Positions 33,850 through 44,824 are shown, counted from the first letter of the stretch. The stretch: 64,000 nucleotides of DNA from Pseudomonas sp. HMWF032 (GCF_003060885.1 NZ_QAIG01000008.1:35894-99893); one strand, 5' to 3'. Numbers and translations: made by a program. The notes: generated from the letters alone by a model not told the origin.

Positions 33850-35399
33850 GCCAGCGACGGCAACAGGCCGCTCGGCAGTAACGGAGTCAGCACGCGGCTC
33901 GCCAGCAGTTGATTGGCGGCCTCGATATCCGGAGCAAAGAAGCGGTCTTCCACATAATACGGAACCTGCGCACGCAAGGCGTGGCGCGCTTGCTCGAGCA
34001 GCGGCGAGCTGTGCAGCCCCTGGCGGAAGTCCAGGCCCTGGCAGGCACCCAGCCATTCGATGGCCAGCACGCCACGGGTGTTGGCGGCCATTTCCCACAG
34101 GCGTTTGCCAGCGGCCGGAGCCATGGACACATGGTCTTCCTGATTCGCCGACGTCGGCAGGCTGTCGACGCTGTGCGGATGGGCCAGCGCCTTGTTCTCG
34201 CTGGCCAGGGCAGCAGCGGTGACCTGAGCGATCATAAAACCGGAGTTGACCCCGCCATTGGCCACCAGAAACGGCGGCAATTGCGACATATGTTTGTCCA
34301 TCATCAGCGAGGTACGCCGTTCGCTCAGTGCGCCGATTTCGGCAATCGCCAGGGCGATATTGTCGGCGGCCATGGCCACGGGCTCGGCGTGGAAATTGCC
34401 GCCGGAAATCACATCGCCCTCAGCGGCGAACACCAGCGGATTATCCGACACGGCGTTGGTTTCCACCGCCAGCACCTCAGCGGCTTGGCGCAGCTGGGTC
34501 AGGCAGGCACCCATCACCTGCGGCTGGCAGCGCAGCGAATACGGGTCCTGCACCTTGTCGCAGGCTTCATGGGAGCGGCCGACCTCGCTGCTGTCGCCGA
34601 GCAGGTGGCGATAGAGGGCCGCTGCATCGATTTGCCCGCGCTGGCCACGCGCCGCATGAATGCGCGGGTCGAACGGTGCACGCGAGCCCAGTGCAGCCTC
34701 CACCGTCAGTGCGCCGCAAACAGTGGCGGCGGCAAACAGATCCTCAGCCTCAAACAACCCGCGCAACGCATAGGCGGTGGACACCTGCGTACCGTTAAGC
34801 AGCGCCAAGCCTTCTTTGGCGGCCAGGGTCATCGGCTGCAAACCGGCGATGGCCAATGCCTTTGTGGCGGGCAGCCATTGCCCCTTATAGCGCGCCTGGC
34901 TTTCACCCAGCAACACCAGCGACATGTGCGCCAAGGGAGCCAGATCGCCAGATGCGCCGACCGACCCCTTGAGCGGAATATGCGGGTAGACCTCGGCATT
35001 GATCAGGGCGATCAGAGCGTCGATCACCTGCAGGCGAATACCGGAAAAACCACGCGCCAGGCTGTTGACCTTGAGCAGCATGATCAGCCGCACCATGGCG
35101 TCGTCCAGCGGCTCGCCGACGCCGGCGGCATGCGACAGCACCAGCGAACGCTGCAGCTTTTCCAGGTCTTCATTGGCGATACGGGTTGAGGCCAGCAAGC
35201 CAAAACCGGTGTTGATGCCGTAAGCCGTGCGGCCCTCGGCGATGATGCCGTTAACGCAGGCCACGCTGGCCTCGATGGCCTCGATGGCCTCGATGGCGGC
35301 GTGAGCGCTGGCATCCAGTTGCAACTGCAGCGGCGCTTGGTAAACAGCACGCACATCGGCCAGGCTCAGCTGACCGGGGTGCAGGGTAAACAGGCTCAT
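33846..35399 (-). CDS. hutH: Histidine ammonia-lyase
   Basis: Protein of 517 residues that converts histidine to urocanate. The MIO prosthetic group arises from A149-S150-G151 in [12 protein letters not shown]. Active-site blocks YGINTGFG near residue 60, [11 protein letters not shown] and SDNPL are present. The N-terminus carries an expansion IEAIEAIEA from three copies of a 9-base repeat. The ATG at 35399 overlaps the hutU stop (ATGA). The C-terminal SLA-stop lies within a dispersed repeat, so the last residues may be altered from the ancestral end. Confidence 0.97.
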   Translation of the reverse strand: MSLFTLHPGQLSLADVRAVYQAPLQLQLDASAHAAIEAIEAIEASVACVNGIIAEGRTAYGINTGFGLLASTRIANEDLEKLQRSLVLSHAAGVGEPLDDAMVRLIMLLKVNSLARGFSGIRLQVIDALIALINAEVYPHIPLKGSVGASGDLAPLAHMSLVLLGESQARYKGQWLPATKALAIAGLQPMTLAAKEGLALLNGTQVSTAYALRGLFEAEDLFAAATVCGALTVEAALGSRAPFDPRIHAARGQRGQIDAAALYRHLLGDSSEVGRSHEACDKVQDPYSLRCQPQVMGACLTQLRQAAEVLAVETNAVSDNPLVFAAEGDVISGGNFHAEPVAMAADNIALAIAEIGALSERRTSLMMDKHMSQLPPFLVANGGVNSGFMIAQVTAAALASENKALAHPHSVDSLPTSANQEDHVSMAPAAGKRLWEMAANTRGVLAIEWLGACQGLDFRQGLHSSPLLEQARHALRAQVPYYVEDRFFAPDIEAANQLLASRVLTPLLPSGLLPSLA

Positions 35400-37078
35400 G
35401 CGGGGGCTCCTTGGGTGGCGGCAATCATGGGCAGGTCGAGGCCCTGTTCGCGGGCGCAATCGACAGCCATTTCATAACCGGCATCGGCGTGGCGCATCAC
35501 CCCGGTGCCCGGATCATTTCTCAGTACTCGACCCAGACGGGCGCGGGCGTCGGCGCTGCCGTCAGCGACGATCACCACCCCGGAATGCTGCGAAAAGCCC
35601 ATGCCAACCCCGCCGCCGTGGTGCAACGACACCCAGGTCGCGCCGCCCGCAGTATTCAACAGGGCGTTAAGCAATGGCCAGTCAGACACCGCGTCGGAGC
35701 CGTCCTGCATGGCTTCGGTTTCGCGGTTGGGGCTGGCCACCGAGCCGGAGTCCAGATGGTCGCGGCCGATGACGATCGGGGCTTTCAGCTCGCCGCTGGC
35801 GACCATGTCATTGAAGGCTTGCGCCAGACGCGCGCGATCTTTCAAGCCGACCCAGCAGATACGTGCGGGTAACCCCTGGAAACTGATGCGCTCGCGGGCC
35901 ATGTCCAGCCAGTTGTGCAAGTGGGCGTCGTCCGGGATCAGCGCTTTGACCTTGGCGTCGGTTTTGTAGATGTCTTCCGGATCACCCGACAGCGCCACCC
36001 AGCGGAACGGGCCAATACCGCGACAGAACAACGGGCGGATATAGGCTGGGACGAAGCCGGGGAAGTCGAAGGCGTTATCGACGCCCTCCTCCAGCGCCAT
36101 CTGGCGGATGTTGTTGCCGTAATCAAAGGTCGGCACGCCCATCTGCTGGAAGGCCAGCATGGCGCGCACGTGCACGGCCATGGACTGCTTGGCGGCGTTG
36201 ACCACCCGCGTTTCCTCGGTTTTGCCACGGGCCACATACTCATCCCAGCTCCAGCCAGCCGGCAGGTAACCGTGGCGCGGGTCATGGGCGCTGGTCTGGT
36301 CGGTGACCATGTCCGGGCGCACGCCACGGCGCACCAGCTCCGGGAATATTTCGGCCGCGTTGCCACAGAGGGCGATGGACACCGCTTGGCCTGCACGGCA
36401 GTAACGGTCGATACGCGCCAGGGCGTCGTCCAGATCGCTGGCTTGCTCATCGACGTAGCGGGTCTTCAACCGGAAATCGATGCGCGACTGCTGGCATTCG
36501 ATGTTCAGCGAGCAGGCACCGGCCAGGGTTGCCGCCAACGGCTGCGCGCCGCCCATGCCACCGAGTCCTGCGGTGAGTACCCAGCGGCCCTTGAGGTTGC
36601 CGCCGTAATGCTGGCGACCGGCTTCAACGAAGGTTTCATACGTGCCCTGAACGATGCCCTGGCTGCCGATATAGATCCAGCTGCCGGCAGTCATCTGCCC
36701 GTACATGGCCAGGCCCTTGGCGTCCAGTTCGTTGAAGTGTTTCCAGGTGGCCCAATGCGGCACCAGGTTGGAGTTGGCCAGCAGCACACGCGGCGCGTCT
36801 TTGTGCGTTTCAAACACGCCGACCGGCTTGCCGGACTGGATCAACAGCGTCTGGTTGTCTTCAAGGCGGGTGAGCACCTCGACGATTTTGTCGTAGCACG
36901 CCCAATCGCGCGCGGCGCGGCCGATGCCGCCGTACACCACCAATTCATTTGGGTTTTCGGCCACGTCCGGATCGAGGTTGTTCATCAACATGCGCAGCGG
37001 CGCTTCGGTCAGCCAACTCTTGGCGGTCAACGTGGTGCCACGGGCGGCACGAATGGTGGTGTCGCGATAACGGTTCAT
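35396..37078 (-). CDS. hutU: Urocanate hydratase
   Basis: Protein of 560 residues, full length. It adds water to urocanate, using tightly bound NAD+. Conserved blocks are [15 protein letters not shown] near residue 45, the [12 protein letters not shown] nucleotide-binding loop near 170, and the catalytic-Cys region [15 protein letters not shown] near 400. It overlaps hutG upstream and hutH downstream by four bases each, so three genes are translated as a coupled set. AAGGAG stands before the ATG. Confidence 0.97.
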   Translation of the reverse strand: MNRYRDTTIRAARGTTLTAKSWLTEAPLRMLMNNLDPDVAENPNELVVYGGIGRAARDWACYDKIVEVLTRLEDNQTLLIQSGKPVGVFETHKDAPRVLLANSNLVPHWATWKHFNELDAKGLAMYGQMTAGSWIYIGSQGIVQGTYETFVEAGRQHYGGNLKGRWVLTAGLGGMGGAQPLAATLAGACSLNIECQQSRIDFRLKTRYVDEQASDLDDALARIDRYCRAGQAVSIALCGNAAEIFPELVRRGVRPDMVTDQTSAHDPRHGYLPAGWSWDEYVARGKTEETRVVNAAKQSMAVHVRAMLAFQQMGVPTFDYGNNIRQMALEEGVDNAFDFPGFVPAYIRPLFCRGIGPFRWVALSGDPEDIYKTDAKVKALIPDDAHLHNWLDMARERISFQGLPARICWVGLKDRARLAQAFNDMVASGELKAPIVIGRDHLDSGSVASPNRETEAMQDGSDAVSDWPLLNALLNTAGGATWVSLHHGGGVGMGFSQHSGVVIVADGSADARARLGRVLRNDPGTGVMRHADAGYEMAVDCAREQGLDLPMIAATQGAPA

Positions 37079-38073
37079 GGCGCGCTCCTTGTTGAGGGGT
37101 GAGGTAAGCCGGTCAGGCTCAGCAAATGGATAAGGCGGGCCGCCACCTTGGCGGTGCGGCTGTCGATGTCGTACTCCGGGTTGAGTTCGGCCAGATCAAT
37201 CAGGCGCAGCTTGCCGCTGTCGCGCACCACTTCCAGCAGCGGCTCGAGCAGCACCAGCGGCACGCCACGCGCGGCCGGCGCACTGACGCCCGGCGCTTCG
37301 CAGGCGGGCAGTACGTCGATATCGATGGTCAGGTAAACCGCATCGCAGCCGGCCATAAAGCCTGAGAGTTCGGCGCTGATGGCCTGCAAACTGGACTCGC
37401 GAATCTCGCGGTCTTCACGCACCAGCACGTTCAACTCCGCGGCACGCTGGAACAGGGCGCGGGTGTTGCTGGCGCGGCTGATGCCCAAGCAGGCATAGGC
37501 GAACGGCCAACCACGGGCAGCGCAATCGTCGGCGATTTGCGCAAAGGGCGTTCCCGAGGAGTGGGCATGCGCCGGGTCGCGCAGGTCGAAATGCGCATCG
37601 AAATTGATAATGCCAATACGTGGGACGGCCATCCGTGGGGCGGCTATTTGTGAAGAGCTATCCGCCATGTGCCCGGCCAGGCCCAGCCAACTGCCAAAGG
37701 CCACTTCATGGCCACCGCCGAGCACAATGGGCAAATGCCCGGCATTCAACAGCGCACAAACGTTATGCCCTAGGCGCACCTGGGCGGCGTCCAGATCGCC
37801 ATCGGCGCACAGCACATCGCCAGCGTCATAGGCCGCACCCTGACGGTGCCAGGCCAGGTTGGCCAACACCTTGCGCATGGCCGGCGGGCCATTTACTGCC
37901 CCGACGCGGCCCTGATTGCGGCGCACGCCTTCATCGCTGGCAAACCCCAGCAACGCCAAGCCCGGCGCACTGTCTACGGCAAGCGGCTGAATGCGCTGAT
38001 GCCAGCGCGGGCTGTCCGCTTCGGGGTCAATCCGACCCTGCCAGAGCGACATGCAGTGACGATCAGCGTGCAT
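37075..38073 (-). CDS. hutG: Formimidoylglutamase
   Basis: Protein of 332 residues of the arginase/agmatinase fold. Metal ligands are in [18 protein letters not shown] and [17 protein letters not shown]. It hydrolyses N-formimino-glutamate to glutamate and formamide. The ATG at 38073 has GAGG 9 bases upstream and lies inside hutI; the ATG at 38052 (MSLWQGR) is closer to some relatives but has no SD. An insert of about ten residues ([15 protein letters not shown]) precedes the DAH block. An N-formimino-glutamate deiminase route (hutF) is not seen here. Confidence 0.93.
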   Translation of the reverse strand: MHADRHCMSLWQGRIDPEADSPRWHQRIQPLAVDSAPGLALLGFASDEGVRRNQGRVGAVNGPPAMRKVLANLAWHRQGAAYDAGDVLCADGDLDAAQVRLGHNVCALLNAGHLPIVLGGGHEVAFGSWLGLAGHMADSSSQIAAPRMAVPRIGIINFDAHFDLRDPAHAHSSGTPFAQIADDCAARGWPFAYACLGISRASNTRALFQRAAELNVLVREDREIRESSLQAISAELSGFMAGCDAVYLTIDIDVLPACEAPGVSAPAARGVPLVLLEPLLEVVRDSGKLRLIDLAELNPEYDIDSRTAKVAARLIHLLSLTGLPHPSTRSAP

Positions 38074-39298
38074 GATGATCAACCTCGATAGGGTGGCAGA
38101 TAACGCCGTTGACGATGCGCTGGCGTAAGCGCCCCGGTTGCACGGCATACGCCAGTTCGGCGGGCTGCTGCACAGCCCACAGGCACAGATCGGCAGGCGC
38201 GCCCACGGCAATCCGCCCCAAATCCGGCCGACCTAACGCGCGGGCCGCGTGCGCCGTCATGCCGGCCAGCGCCTCGCGTGGGGTCAGGCGAAACAGGGTG
38301 CAGGCCAGGTTGAGGGTCAGGGTTGGGAAGCAAATGGGCGCGGTGCCGGGGTTGGCATCGCTGGCCAGGGCCATGGGGATGCCGTATTGGCGCAGTAACT
38401 CGATGGGCGGTAACTGGGTTTCGCGCAGGGTGTAAAAAGCCCCCGGCAATAGGGTGGCGACCGTGCCGGCGGCGGCCATGGCCTGTACGCCGGCCTCGTC
38501 GAGGTATTCGATATGGTCGGCTGACAAGCCCTGATAACGCGCCGTCAGCGCGCTAGCGCCTTGATTGGACAATTGCTCGGCATGCGCCTTAATCGGCAAG
38601 CCATGACGCTGCGCCGCTTGAAAAATCCGCTCGCACTGCGCCGGGCTGAAGGCGATGTGCTCACAGAACACATCCACCGCATCGGCCAGCCCTTGCGCGG
38701 CCACGGCAGGGATCATGCTCTCGCACACCAACGTCACGTACTCATCCGCGCGCTTGTGGTATTCCGGCGGCAGTGCATGTGCGCCCAACAGCGTGGTCAA
38801 CACACGCACCGGGCGCAACTGGCCCAGTCGACGCGCCGCGCGCAACAGCTTCAGCTCGTCATCGAGGCTCAGGCCATAACCGGATTTGATCTCCAGCGTG
38901 GTCACGCCATCCGCGAGCAAAGCATCCAGGCGCGGCAAGCTGGCGGCGATCAGCTCGTCTTCACTGGCTGCACGGGTGGCGCGCACGGTGCTGAGGATAC
39001 CGCCGCCGGCCCGGGCAATATCGGCGTAACTGACACCCTCAAGACGCTGCTCGAATTCACGGGCGCGATTACCGGCGTACACCAGATGGGTGTGGCAATC
39101 GACCAGACCCGGCGTCATCACCCCGCCGCGCCCCACCTCACGCGCATCGCTGAGCGCCGCCGCGTCGAACTCAGCCTCCGGGCACAGCCCGGCGATGCGA
39201 CCGTCTTGCACCCACACGGCCATGAGTTGCGGACAGGTTTGCTCGCCATCAAACAACACAAGGTCACGCCATAACTGAATGGAGGATGCACGTGGCAT
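38063..39298 (-). CDS. hutI: Imidazolonepropionase
   Basis: Protein of 411 residues, amidohydrolase fold. It opens imidazolone-propionate to N-formimino-glutamate. The metal-binding HTH pair is in [15 protein letters not shown] near residue 75, and later blocks include [15 protein letters not shown] and SDANPGTAP with the catalytic Asp. It is the first gene of the hutI-G-U-H operon. GGAAG precedes the ATG. The candidate HutC operator lies 15 bases upstream of the start codon. Confidence 0.96.
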   Translation of the reverse strand: MPRASSIQLWRDLVLFDGEQTCPQLMAVWVQDGRIAGLCPEAEFDAAALSDAREVGRGGVMTPGLVDCHTHLVYAGNRAREFEQRLEGVSYADIARAGGGILSTVRATRAASEDELIAASLPRLDALLADGVTTLEIKSGYGLSLDDELKLLRAARRLGQLRPVRVLTTLLGAHALPPEYHKRADEYVTLVCESMIPAVAAQGLADAVDVFCEHIAFSPAQCERIFQAAQRHGLPIKAHAEQLSNQGASALTARYQGLSADHIEYLDEAGVQAMAAAGTVATLLPGAFYTLRETQLPPIELLRQYGIPMALASDANPGTAPICFPTLTLNLACTLFRLTPREALAGMTAHAARALGRPDLGRIAVGAPADLCLWAVQQPAELAYAVQPGRLRQRIVNGVICHPIEVDHHAR

Positions 39299-39312
39299 GG
39301 TCAGGCTTCCGC

Positions 39313-39334
39313 TTTATTTGTATATACAAATAAA
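39313..39334. promoter_or_regulatory. Candidate HutC operator (perfect 22-bp palindrome)
   Basis: TTTATTTGTAT (39313-39323) is followed directly by its exact inverse ATACAAATAAA (39324-39334). The TTGTATATACAA centre is like the known HutC sites of pseudomonads. A half-site TATACAAATA lies about 50 bases further from the gene, near 39377. Its place just upstream of hutI fits repression of the hut operon. Confidence 0.75.
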
Positions 39335-39441
39335 CCTAAAAAACCTTTTCATCAACCCAAAGACCAATAAATGACTATACAAATAGACCGTGATGGCTTC
39401 CGACTTTAAAACCGTCACCGCGCTTTTCAGGCCGCCAAAAC

Positions 39442-39472
39442 GCAAAACCCCGGCACGAGGCCGGGGTTTTGC
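39442..39472. terminator. Terminator of the first acyl-CoA dehydrogenase gene
   Basis: GCAAAACCCCGGC (39442-39454) pairs perfectly with GCCGGGGTTTTGC (39460-39472) around ACGAG, just after the stop at 39489 on the minus strand. It is symmetric. Confidence 0.85.
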
Positions 39473-39488
39473 GGTTACCAGACAGCGT

Positions 39489-41267
39489 TTAGAACTGCGC
39501 CGCGTCCAGCAGGTAGAGCGACTCGCTACCGGCCTTGACCGACGCAGTCAGGGAGTGGATACGCGGCAGCAGGCGGGCGAAGAAGAAACGCGCGGTGCCC
39601 AGCTTGCTGACGTAGAACTCGTCCTGATCCTGCTTGGCCAGTGCGGTACGGGCCATCAACGCCCACATGTAGGCGTAGGCGGTGTAACCGAACACTTGCA
39701 GGTACTCGACCGAAGCGGCACCGACTTCATTCGGGTTGGCCTTGGCGCGCTCCAGCAGGTCGCTGGTCATCAGTTCCAGGTTGGCGATGGCGTCTTTCAG
39801 CGGGTTGACGAACTCGGCCAGCGAGGCGTCGGCGCTGTCGGTGAAGGCTTTGATCTCTTCAGCGAAGTGCTTATAGAACGCACCGCCGCTGCCGACCACT
39901 TTACGGCCGACCAGGTCGAGTGCCTGGATGCCGTTGGTGCCTTCGTAGATCTGGGTGATGCGGCAGTCGCGGATCAGTTGCTCTTGGCCCCACTCGCGGA
40001 TAAAGCCGTGGCCGCCAAAGATCTGCTGGCCGTGCACGGTGGTTTCCAGCGCCATGTCGGTGAGGAAGGCTTTGGCCACCGGCGTCAGCAGAGCAACCAA
40101 TTCTTCGGCGCGCTTGCGGGTGGTGGCGTCTTCGCTGTACTTGGCGGTGTCCAACTGCATGGCCACATAGCTGGAGAAGGCACGGCCGCCTTCGTTCAGG
40201 GCTTTCATGGTCAGCAGCATGCGGCGCACGTCCGGGTGCACGATGATCGGGTCGGCGGCTTTGTCTTTAGCCACCGGGCCGGTCGGCGCACGGCTCTGGA
40301 TACGGTCGCGGGCGTATTCCACGGCGTTCTGGTAGCTGCGCTCACCCAGGGACAGGCCCTGAATGCCGACGCCCAGACGCTCGTAGTTCATCATGGTGAA
40401 CATGGCGGCGAGGCCTTTGTTCGGCGCATCGACGATCCAGCCGGTGGCGCCGTCGAAGTTCATCACGCAGGTGGCCGAAGCCTTGATACCCATTTTGTGT
40501 TCGATCGAGCCGCAGGACAGCGAGTTCTTCTCACCCAGCGAACCGTCGTCATTGACCATGACTTTCGGCACCAGGAACAGCGAGATGCCTTTCGGGCCAG
40601 CTGGGGCGTCCGGCAGTTTGGCCAGCACCAGGTGGATGATGTTCTCGGTCAGGTCGTGCTCACCACCGGTGATGAAAATCTTGGTGCCACTGATCTTGAA
40701 GCTGCCGTCGGCTTGCGGCTCGGCCTTGGTGCGAATGATGCCCAGGTCGGTGCCGGCATGCGGCTCGGTCAGGCACATGGAACCGGCCCAAACGCCGGAG
40801 TACATGTTCGGCAGGTATTTTTCTTTCAGCTCTTCGCTGGCGTGCGCGTTGATCGACAGGCAAGCACCGGCGGTCAGCATCGGGTACAGGCCGAACGACA
40901 GGTTGGCCGAGTTGACCATTTCTTCGACCTGCGCGGAGATCACCTTGGGCATGCCCATGCCGCCGAACACCGGGTCACCACCGACGCCAACCCAGCCACC
41001 TTCGGCATAGGTCTGATAAGCCTCAGGGAAACCGGCTGGGGTTTTCACCACGCCGTTGTTCCACGAGCAGCCCTCTTCATCGCCACTGCGGTTAAGCGGT
41101 GCAATGGTGCCCGCCATGACTTTGCCGGCTTCTTCGAGAATCGCTGCGGCGGTGTCTTCATCCACCACCTCGGCCAGGCCCGGCAATTGGGCCCACAGCT
41201 TGGACACTTCAAACACTTCATTGAGCACGAAGCGCATATCGCGCAGGGGAGCTTTGTAGTCAGCCAT
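39489..41267 (-). CDS. Acyl-CoA dehydrogenase, paralogue 1
   Basis: Protein of 592 residues of the long FadE/DmdC-like acyl-CoA dehydrogenase group: the usual three FAD-binding domains (with CLTEPHAGTDLG and KIFITGGEHDL) plus a C-terminal helical extension. The blocks [18 protein letters not shown] and GGHGFIREWGQEQLIRDCRI are intact. It begins [13 protein letters not shown], as its two neighbours do. It has its own terminator and a strong SD (GAGGA). The substrate chain length cannot be read from the sequence. Confidence 0.93.
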   Translation of the reverse strand: MADYKAPLRDMRFVLNEVFEVSKLWAQLPGLAEVVDEDTAAAILEEAGKVMAGTIAPLNRSGDEEGCSWNNGVVKTPAGFPEAYQTYAEGGWVGVGGDPVFGGMGMPKVISAQVEEMVNSANLSFGLYPMLTAGACLSINAHASEELKEKYLPNMYSGVWAGSMCLTEPHAGTDLGIIRTKAEPQADGSFKISGTKIFITGGEHDLTENIIHLVLAKLPDAPAGPKGISLFLVPKVMVNDDGSLGEKNSLSCGSIEHKMGIKASATCVMNFDGATGWIVDAPNKGLAAMFTMMNYERLGVGIQGLSLGERSYQNAVEYARDRIQSRAPTGPVAKDKAADPIIVHPDVRRMLLTMKALNEGGRAFSSYVAMQLDTAKYSEDATTRKRAEELVALLTPVAKAFLTDMALETTVHGQQIFGGHGFIREWGQEQLIRDCRITQIYEGTNGIQALDLVGRKVVGSGGAFYKHFAEEIKAFTDSADASLAEFVNPLKDAIANLELMTSDLLERAKANPNEVGAASVEYLQVFGYTAYAYMWALMARTALAKQDQDEFYVSKLGTARFFFARLLPRIHSLTASVKAGSESLYLLDAAQF

Positions 41268-41396
41268 GGAGCAATCCTCGAACAAACCAACAGGTATACG
41301 GAAGTGTTTGAAGTCTAACCGAACACTATTTCAGACACATAGGGTCGCGTCGTGACCAATAATCCACAAAGCGTTTGATCGGCACCCCACAGCAAA

Positions 41397-41418
41397 AACC
41401 CGCCTACTGGCGGGTTCT
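41397..41418 (-). terminator. Terminator of the second acyl-CoA dehydrogenase gene
   Basis: On the minus strand AACCCGCC and GGCGGGTT pair around a 4-base loop, followed by TTTTTGC, after the stop at 41438. Confidence 0.8.
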
Positions 41419-41437
41419 TACCTGTGCTTGCCGCTCG

Positions 41438-43234
41438 TCAGAGGGCGAAACTGGCGGCAGGCAAATCCATCATGCAGGCACTGCCCGCCTGTGCGGCGGC
41501 AAGGTGCGCCGCCGTGCGCGGCAGCAGGCGCTTGAAGTAAAACTCGCAGGTGGCCAGTTTGGTTTGGTAGAAGGCCGCATCGCCTTCCCCGGCCGCCAGT
41601 TTGGCCTGTGCCACCAGCGCCATACGCAACCAGAAGTAGCCCAGAATGACGTATCCGGAATACATCAGGTAATCCATCGAAGCAGCACCGACTTCGTCCG
41701 GGTTCTTCATGGCGGCCATACCGATCTGCTGGGTCAGTTCCCCCCACTGCTTGTTAAGGCCCGCCAACTGGCTGACATATGCGGCGAACGGTGCTTGCTC
41801 AGCCTGCGCCTCACAGAATTTATGGATGATTTTGCTAAAGCCACGCAGCAACTTGCCCTGGCTGCCCAATACTTTGCGCCCGAGCAGGTCGAGGGCCTGG
41901 ATGCCATTGGTGCCTTCGTAAATGAGCGCAATGCGGCAGTCACGCACCAGCTGCTCCATGCCCCACTCGCGGATAAATCCGTGGCCGCCATACACCTGCA
42001 TGCCATGGTTGGTCACTTCCAAACCGGTCTCAGTCATAAAGGCTTTGCAGATCGGCGTGAGGAAGGCGAGCAGGTTTTCCGCTTCTTCACGTTGTTCGGC
42101 ACTGCCGGCCAGGTGTGCTTGATCAAGCAACTGTGCGGTGAAGTAAGCCAGCGCGCGGTTGCCTTCGTTGAAGGCTTTCATGGTCAGCAGCATGCGCCGT
42201 ACATCGGGGTGCACGATGATCGGGTCGGCGGCTTTCTCCGGGGCTTTCGGGCCGCTGAGGGCGCGCATCTGCAAACGATCGTTGGCGTATTTGAGCGCAC
42301 CCTGATAGCTCGCCTCACCCAGACACAAGCCCTGCATGCCCGTGCCCAAGCGGGCATGGTTCATCATGGTGAACATGCAGTTCAGGCCTTTGTTCAGCTC
42401 ACCGATCAGGTAGCCAGTGGCACCGTCGAAGTTCATCACGCAGGTGGCCGAGGCCTTGATGCCCATTTTGTGCTCAATCGAGCCACAGCTCACGCCATTG
42501 CGCGCGCCCGCTTCACCTGCCGCATCCGGCAGGAACTTGGGCACGATAAACAGCGAAATGCCCTTGGTGCCCGCCGGGGCATCGGGCAACTTGGCCAGCA
42601 CCAGGTGCACGATGTTCTCGCTCATGTCGTGCTCACCGGCGGAGATGAAGATTTTGCTGCCGGTGAGCGCATAGCTGCCGTCGGCCTGGGGCACGGCGCG
42701 GGTCTTGATCAGGCCAAGGTCGGTGCCGCAATGGGCTTCGGTCAGGCACATGGTGCCGGTCCAGCGACCTTCGGTGAGCTTGCTCAGGTAGGTCTGCTTC
42801 TGCGCCTCACTGCCGTGGGCGTGAATCGCTGACATCGCGCCGTGGGTCAGGCCCGGGTACATGCCCCATGACAGGTTACTAGCGCCGACCATCTCGCTGA
42901 TCATCAAGCCCAACGATTGCGGCAGGCCCTGACCACCGTATGCTGAATCAGCCGCCAGGCCATTCCAGCCTCCTTCAACATACTGGGTGAAGGCTTCCTT
43001 GAAGCCCTTGGGCGTGGTCACGTTGCCATTGTTGAATTGGCACTCTTCTTCGTCACCGCTGCGGTTCAGCGGCGCTAGCACCTGCTCACAGAATTTCGCG
43101 CCTTCTTCGAGAATCGCGCTGACCATGTCCGGGCTGGCATCACTGGCCCCCAGTGCGGCGTAACTGCCATGGAAGTCGAAGACATCATCGATCAGAAAAC
43201 GCATGTCGCGCAGCGGGGCTTTGTAGTCAGGCAT
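41438..43234 (-). CDS. Acyl-CoA dehydrogenase, paralogue 2
   Basis: Protein of 598 residues, same architecture as its neighbours. It starts [22 protein letters not shown]-site blocks CLTEAHCGTDLGL and [11 protein letters not shown] are followed by GGHGFIREWGMEQLVRDCRI and the C-terminal extension. It has a private terminator and does not overlap the next gene, so each paralogue is probably transcribed separately. Fatty-acid beta-oxidation is the expected pathway. Confidence 0.93.
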   Translation of the reverse strand: MPDYKAPLRDMRFLIDDVFDFHGSYAALGASDASPDMVSAILEEGAKFCEQVLAPLNRSGDEEECQFNNGNVTTPKGFKEAFTQYVEGGWNGLAADSAYGGQGLPQSLGLMISEMVGASNLSWGMYPGLTHGAMSAIHAHGSEAQKQTYLSKLTEGRWTGTMCLTEAHCGTDLGLIKTRAVPQADGSYALTGSKIFISAGEHDMSENIVHLVLAKLPDAPAGTKGISLFIVPKFLPDAAGEAGARNGVSCGSIEHKMGIKASATCVMNFDGATGYLIGELNKGLNCMFTMMNHARLGTGMQGLCLGEASYQGALKYANDRLQMRALSGPKAPEKAADPIIVHPDVRRMLLTMKAFNEGNRALAYFTAQLLDQAHLAGSAEQREEAENLLAFLTPICKAFMTETGLEVTNHGMQVYGGHGFIREWGMEQLVRDCRIALIYEGTNGIQALDLLGRKVLGSQGKLLRGFSKIIHKFCEAQAEQAPFAAYVSQLAGLNKQWGELTQQIGMAAMKNPDEVGAASMDYLMYSGYVILGYFWLRMALVAQAKLAAGEGDAAFYQTKLATCEFYFKRLLPRTAAHLAAAQAGSACMMDLPAASFAL

Positions 43235-43347
43235 GGTGAGGCTCCAGCAGATTCATGGGGTCGCTTCAGCCCACCACGCTACGGCGTAGCGGGCCGCGCC
43301 AACAACGACCGTAGAACTGCTGAATACAGCGCCATAAGCGCGCCGCC

Positions 43348-44709
43348 TTACTGGCGCGTACCGGGCGACAGCTTGACCGCCCCTCGTCGCTGACCGTGGC
43401 TACGAATGCAATTGCGCCCAGCACTTTTCGCGCTGTACAGCGCCTGGTCAGCAGCCTTGATCACCTCATCCGGGCTGGCCTGCTCCGCACCACGCTCGGC
43501 CACGCCCATGCTAATGGTCACAGCCACCTGGGACGCTGCCTTACCCGCCCGACGCTGACGCCCCTGCTTGTCGTCCTGTGGACGCTGCTGCTGATCACGC
43601 AGTTGCAGGCGATAGTGCTCGATAGCCTGACGCACCTGTTCGAGATGCGGCAGACACTCCTCCAGCGTCTTGCCGGGGAACACCAAGGTGAACTCCTCAC
43701 CGCCATAGCGGTAGGCCTTGCCGCCCCCGCCGATCTTACGCAGCTGGCTGGCGACCAGACGCAGCACCTGGTCGCCGACATCGTGGCCATGGGTGTCGTT
43801 GAATTTCTTGAAATGATCCACGTCGGCCATGGCAATCACATAGATGCGGCCCAGACGCTGCAGCCGCTCATTCAGTGCACGCCGCCCAGGCAGGCCGGTC
43901 AGTTCGTCGCGGAAGGCCATCTGATAGGCCTCATGGGCCAATGCCGCCACCAGCATCAGCATGATCTGGCTGCTCATCACATTCAGCGCATTGGGCAAGG
44001 TGAAGGTATTCGGCAACATCCACAGCAGCCCGCCTAGACCGAGCAACTGTGCTGCGTGCAGGGGACGCGGTGCACGCAGGTACTGCACCAGCAGCACAAT
44101 CAGCCCAAGGACAAACACCGGGTAGGCCAGCTGCACCAGCGCCAGCCAGTCGGCCTGCAATGCCGGCCAACGTACCCGCGACAACCAATGCAGCAGCGCC
44201 TCGGGAAAGCGCTGCGCCAGCCCCACTGTCACCGCCCCGAAGGCAAGCAACACCGCCGCACGCGCGACCATGTCCTGCAGCAAATGCGTACGCTCTTGCC
44301 AGGCTGCATACAGGCTGTAGAGCAAAGGTAGCAACAGGCTGCACAGATGGAAGATCAATGCGGCATCGGTACGCACCTGGCCGGTGGCACGAAAATGATC
44401 AACCTGGGTATCAAGCAGGAAATAGCCGAGGTACAGCGTCAGCAGCAAAAACACTTCGCGCTGACGCCCGTAAACCAGACAGAACGCCCCGCCGAGCAGC
44501 AATAGCAGCGTCGGCAATACATTGAACAATGAAGCAAAGAACTCACTCAGCACCGCCAAGCGCGCTAGAAACACCCCGCCAAGCAGAAGCAGCAACGAAG
44601 GCAGAAAGTGACTGAAGCGCACAGCAGCAAAACGCGACAAGGCAAGCCCCACACGACGGCAAAAGTAGACAACGCCTTGCAGTTTGCCTGTAAAAGCAGA
44701 ATTTCGCAC
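43348..44709 (-). CDS. Membrane-bound GGDEF diguanylate cyclase
   Basis: Protein of 453 residues. About seven or eight hydrophobic segments fill residues 30-255, then a GGDEF domain with DVDHFKKFNDTHGHD and active form GGEEF (YRYGGEEFTLVF). The RxxD inhibitory site is not present at the usual place. A basic, Gln-rich insert (RDQQQRPQDDKQGRQRRAGK) breaks the C-terminal half of the domain. The GTG at 44709 is the first start in frame and lacks a clear SD, so the N-terminus is uncertain. It sits between acyl-CoA dehydrogenase paralogues 2 and 3 and looks like a later insertion. Confidence 0.88.
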   Translation of the reverse strand: MRNSAFTGKLQGVVYFCRRVGLALSRFAAVRFSHFLPSLLLLLGGVFLARLAVLSEFFASLFNVLPTLLLLLGGAFCLVYGRQREVFLLLTLYLGYFLLDTQVDHFRATGQVRTDAALIFHLCSLLLPLLYSLYAAWQERTHLLQDMVARAAVLLAFGAVTVGLAQRFPEALLHWLSRVRWPALQADWLALVQLAYPVFVLGLIVLLVQYLRAPRPLHAAQLLGLGGLLWMLPNTFTLPNALNVMSSQIMLMLVAALAHEAYQMAFRDELTGLPGRRALNERLQRLGRIYVIAMADVDHFKKFNDTHGHDVGDQVLRLVASQLRKIGGGGKAYRYGGEEFTLVFPGKTLEECLPHLEQVRQAIEHYRLQLRDQQQRPQDDKQGRQRRAGKAASQVAVTISMGVAERGAEQASPDEVIKAADQALYSAKSAGRNCIRSHGQRRGAVKLSPGTRQ

Positions 44710-44768
44710 GGAGCCCGACGGCTAAAAAGCGACCGGTAAAGTTTTTACCCCAGCCTGAATAGCGCACA

Positions 44769-44799
44769 TAAAAAAACCGCCACCCCAGGGGCAGCGGTT
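44769..44799 (-). terminator. Terminator of the third acyl-CoA dehydrogenase gene
   Basis: On the minus strand AAACCGC and GCGGTTT flank an inner CCCC/GGGG pair, followed by a run of seven T, after the stop at 44825. Confidence 0.85.
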
Positions 44800-44824
44800 T
44801 CTTTGACCTGAAAAGGACGGAGGC

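Noticed and set aside
33909..37102. Long + strand open frames (about 400 residues each) opposite hutH and hutU
   Set aside because: They mirror genes with clear families and arise from G/C-rich third positions; they have no SD and no recognisable domains.
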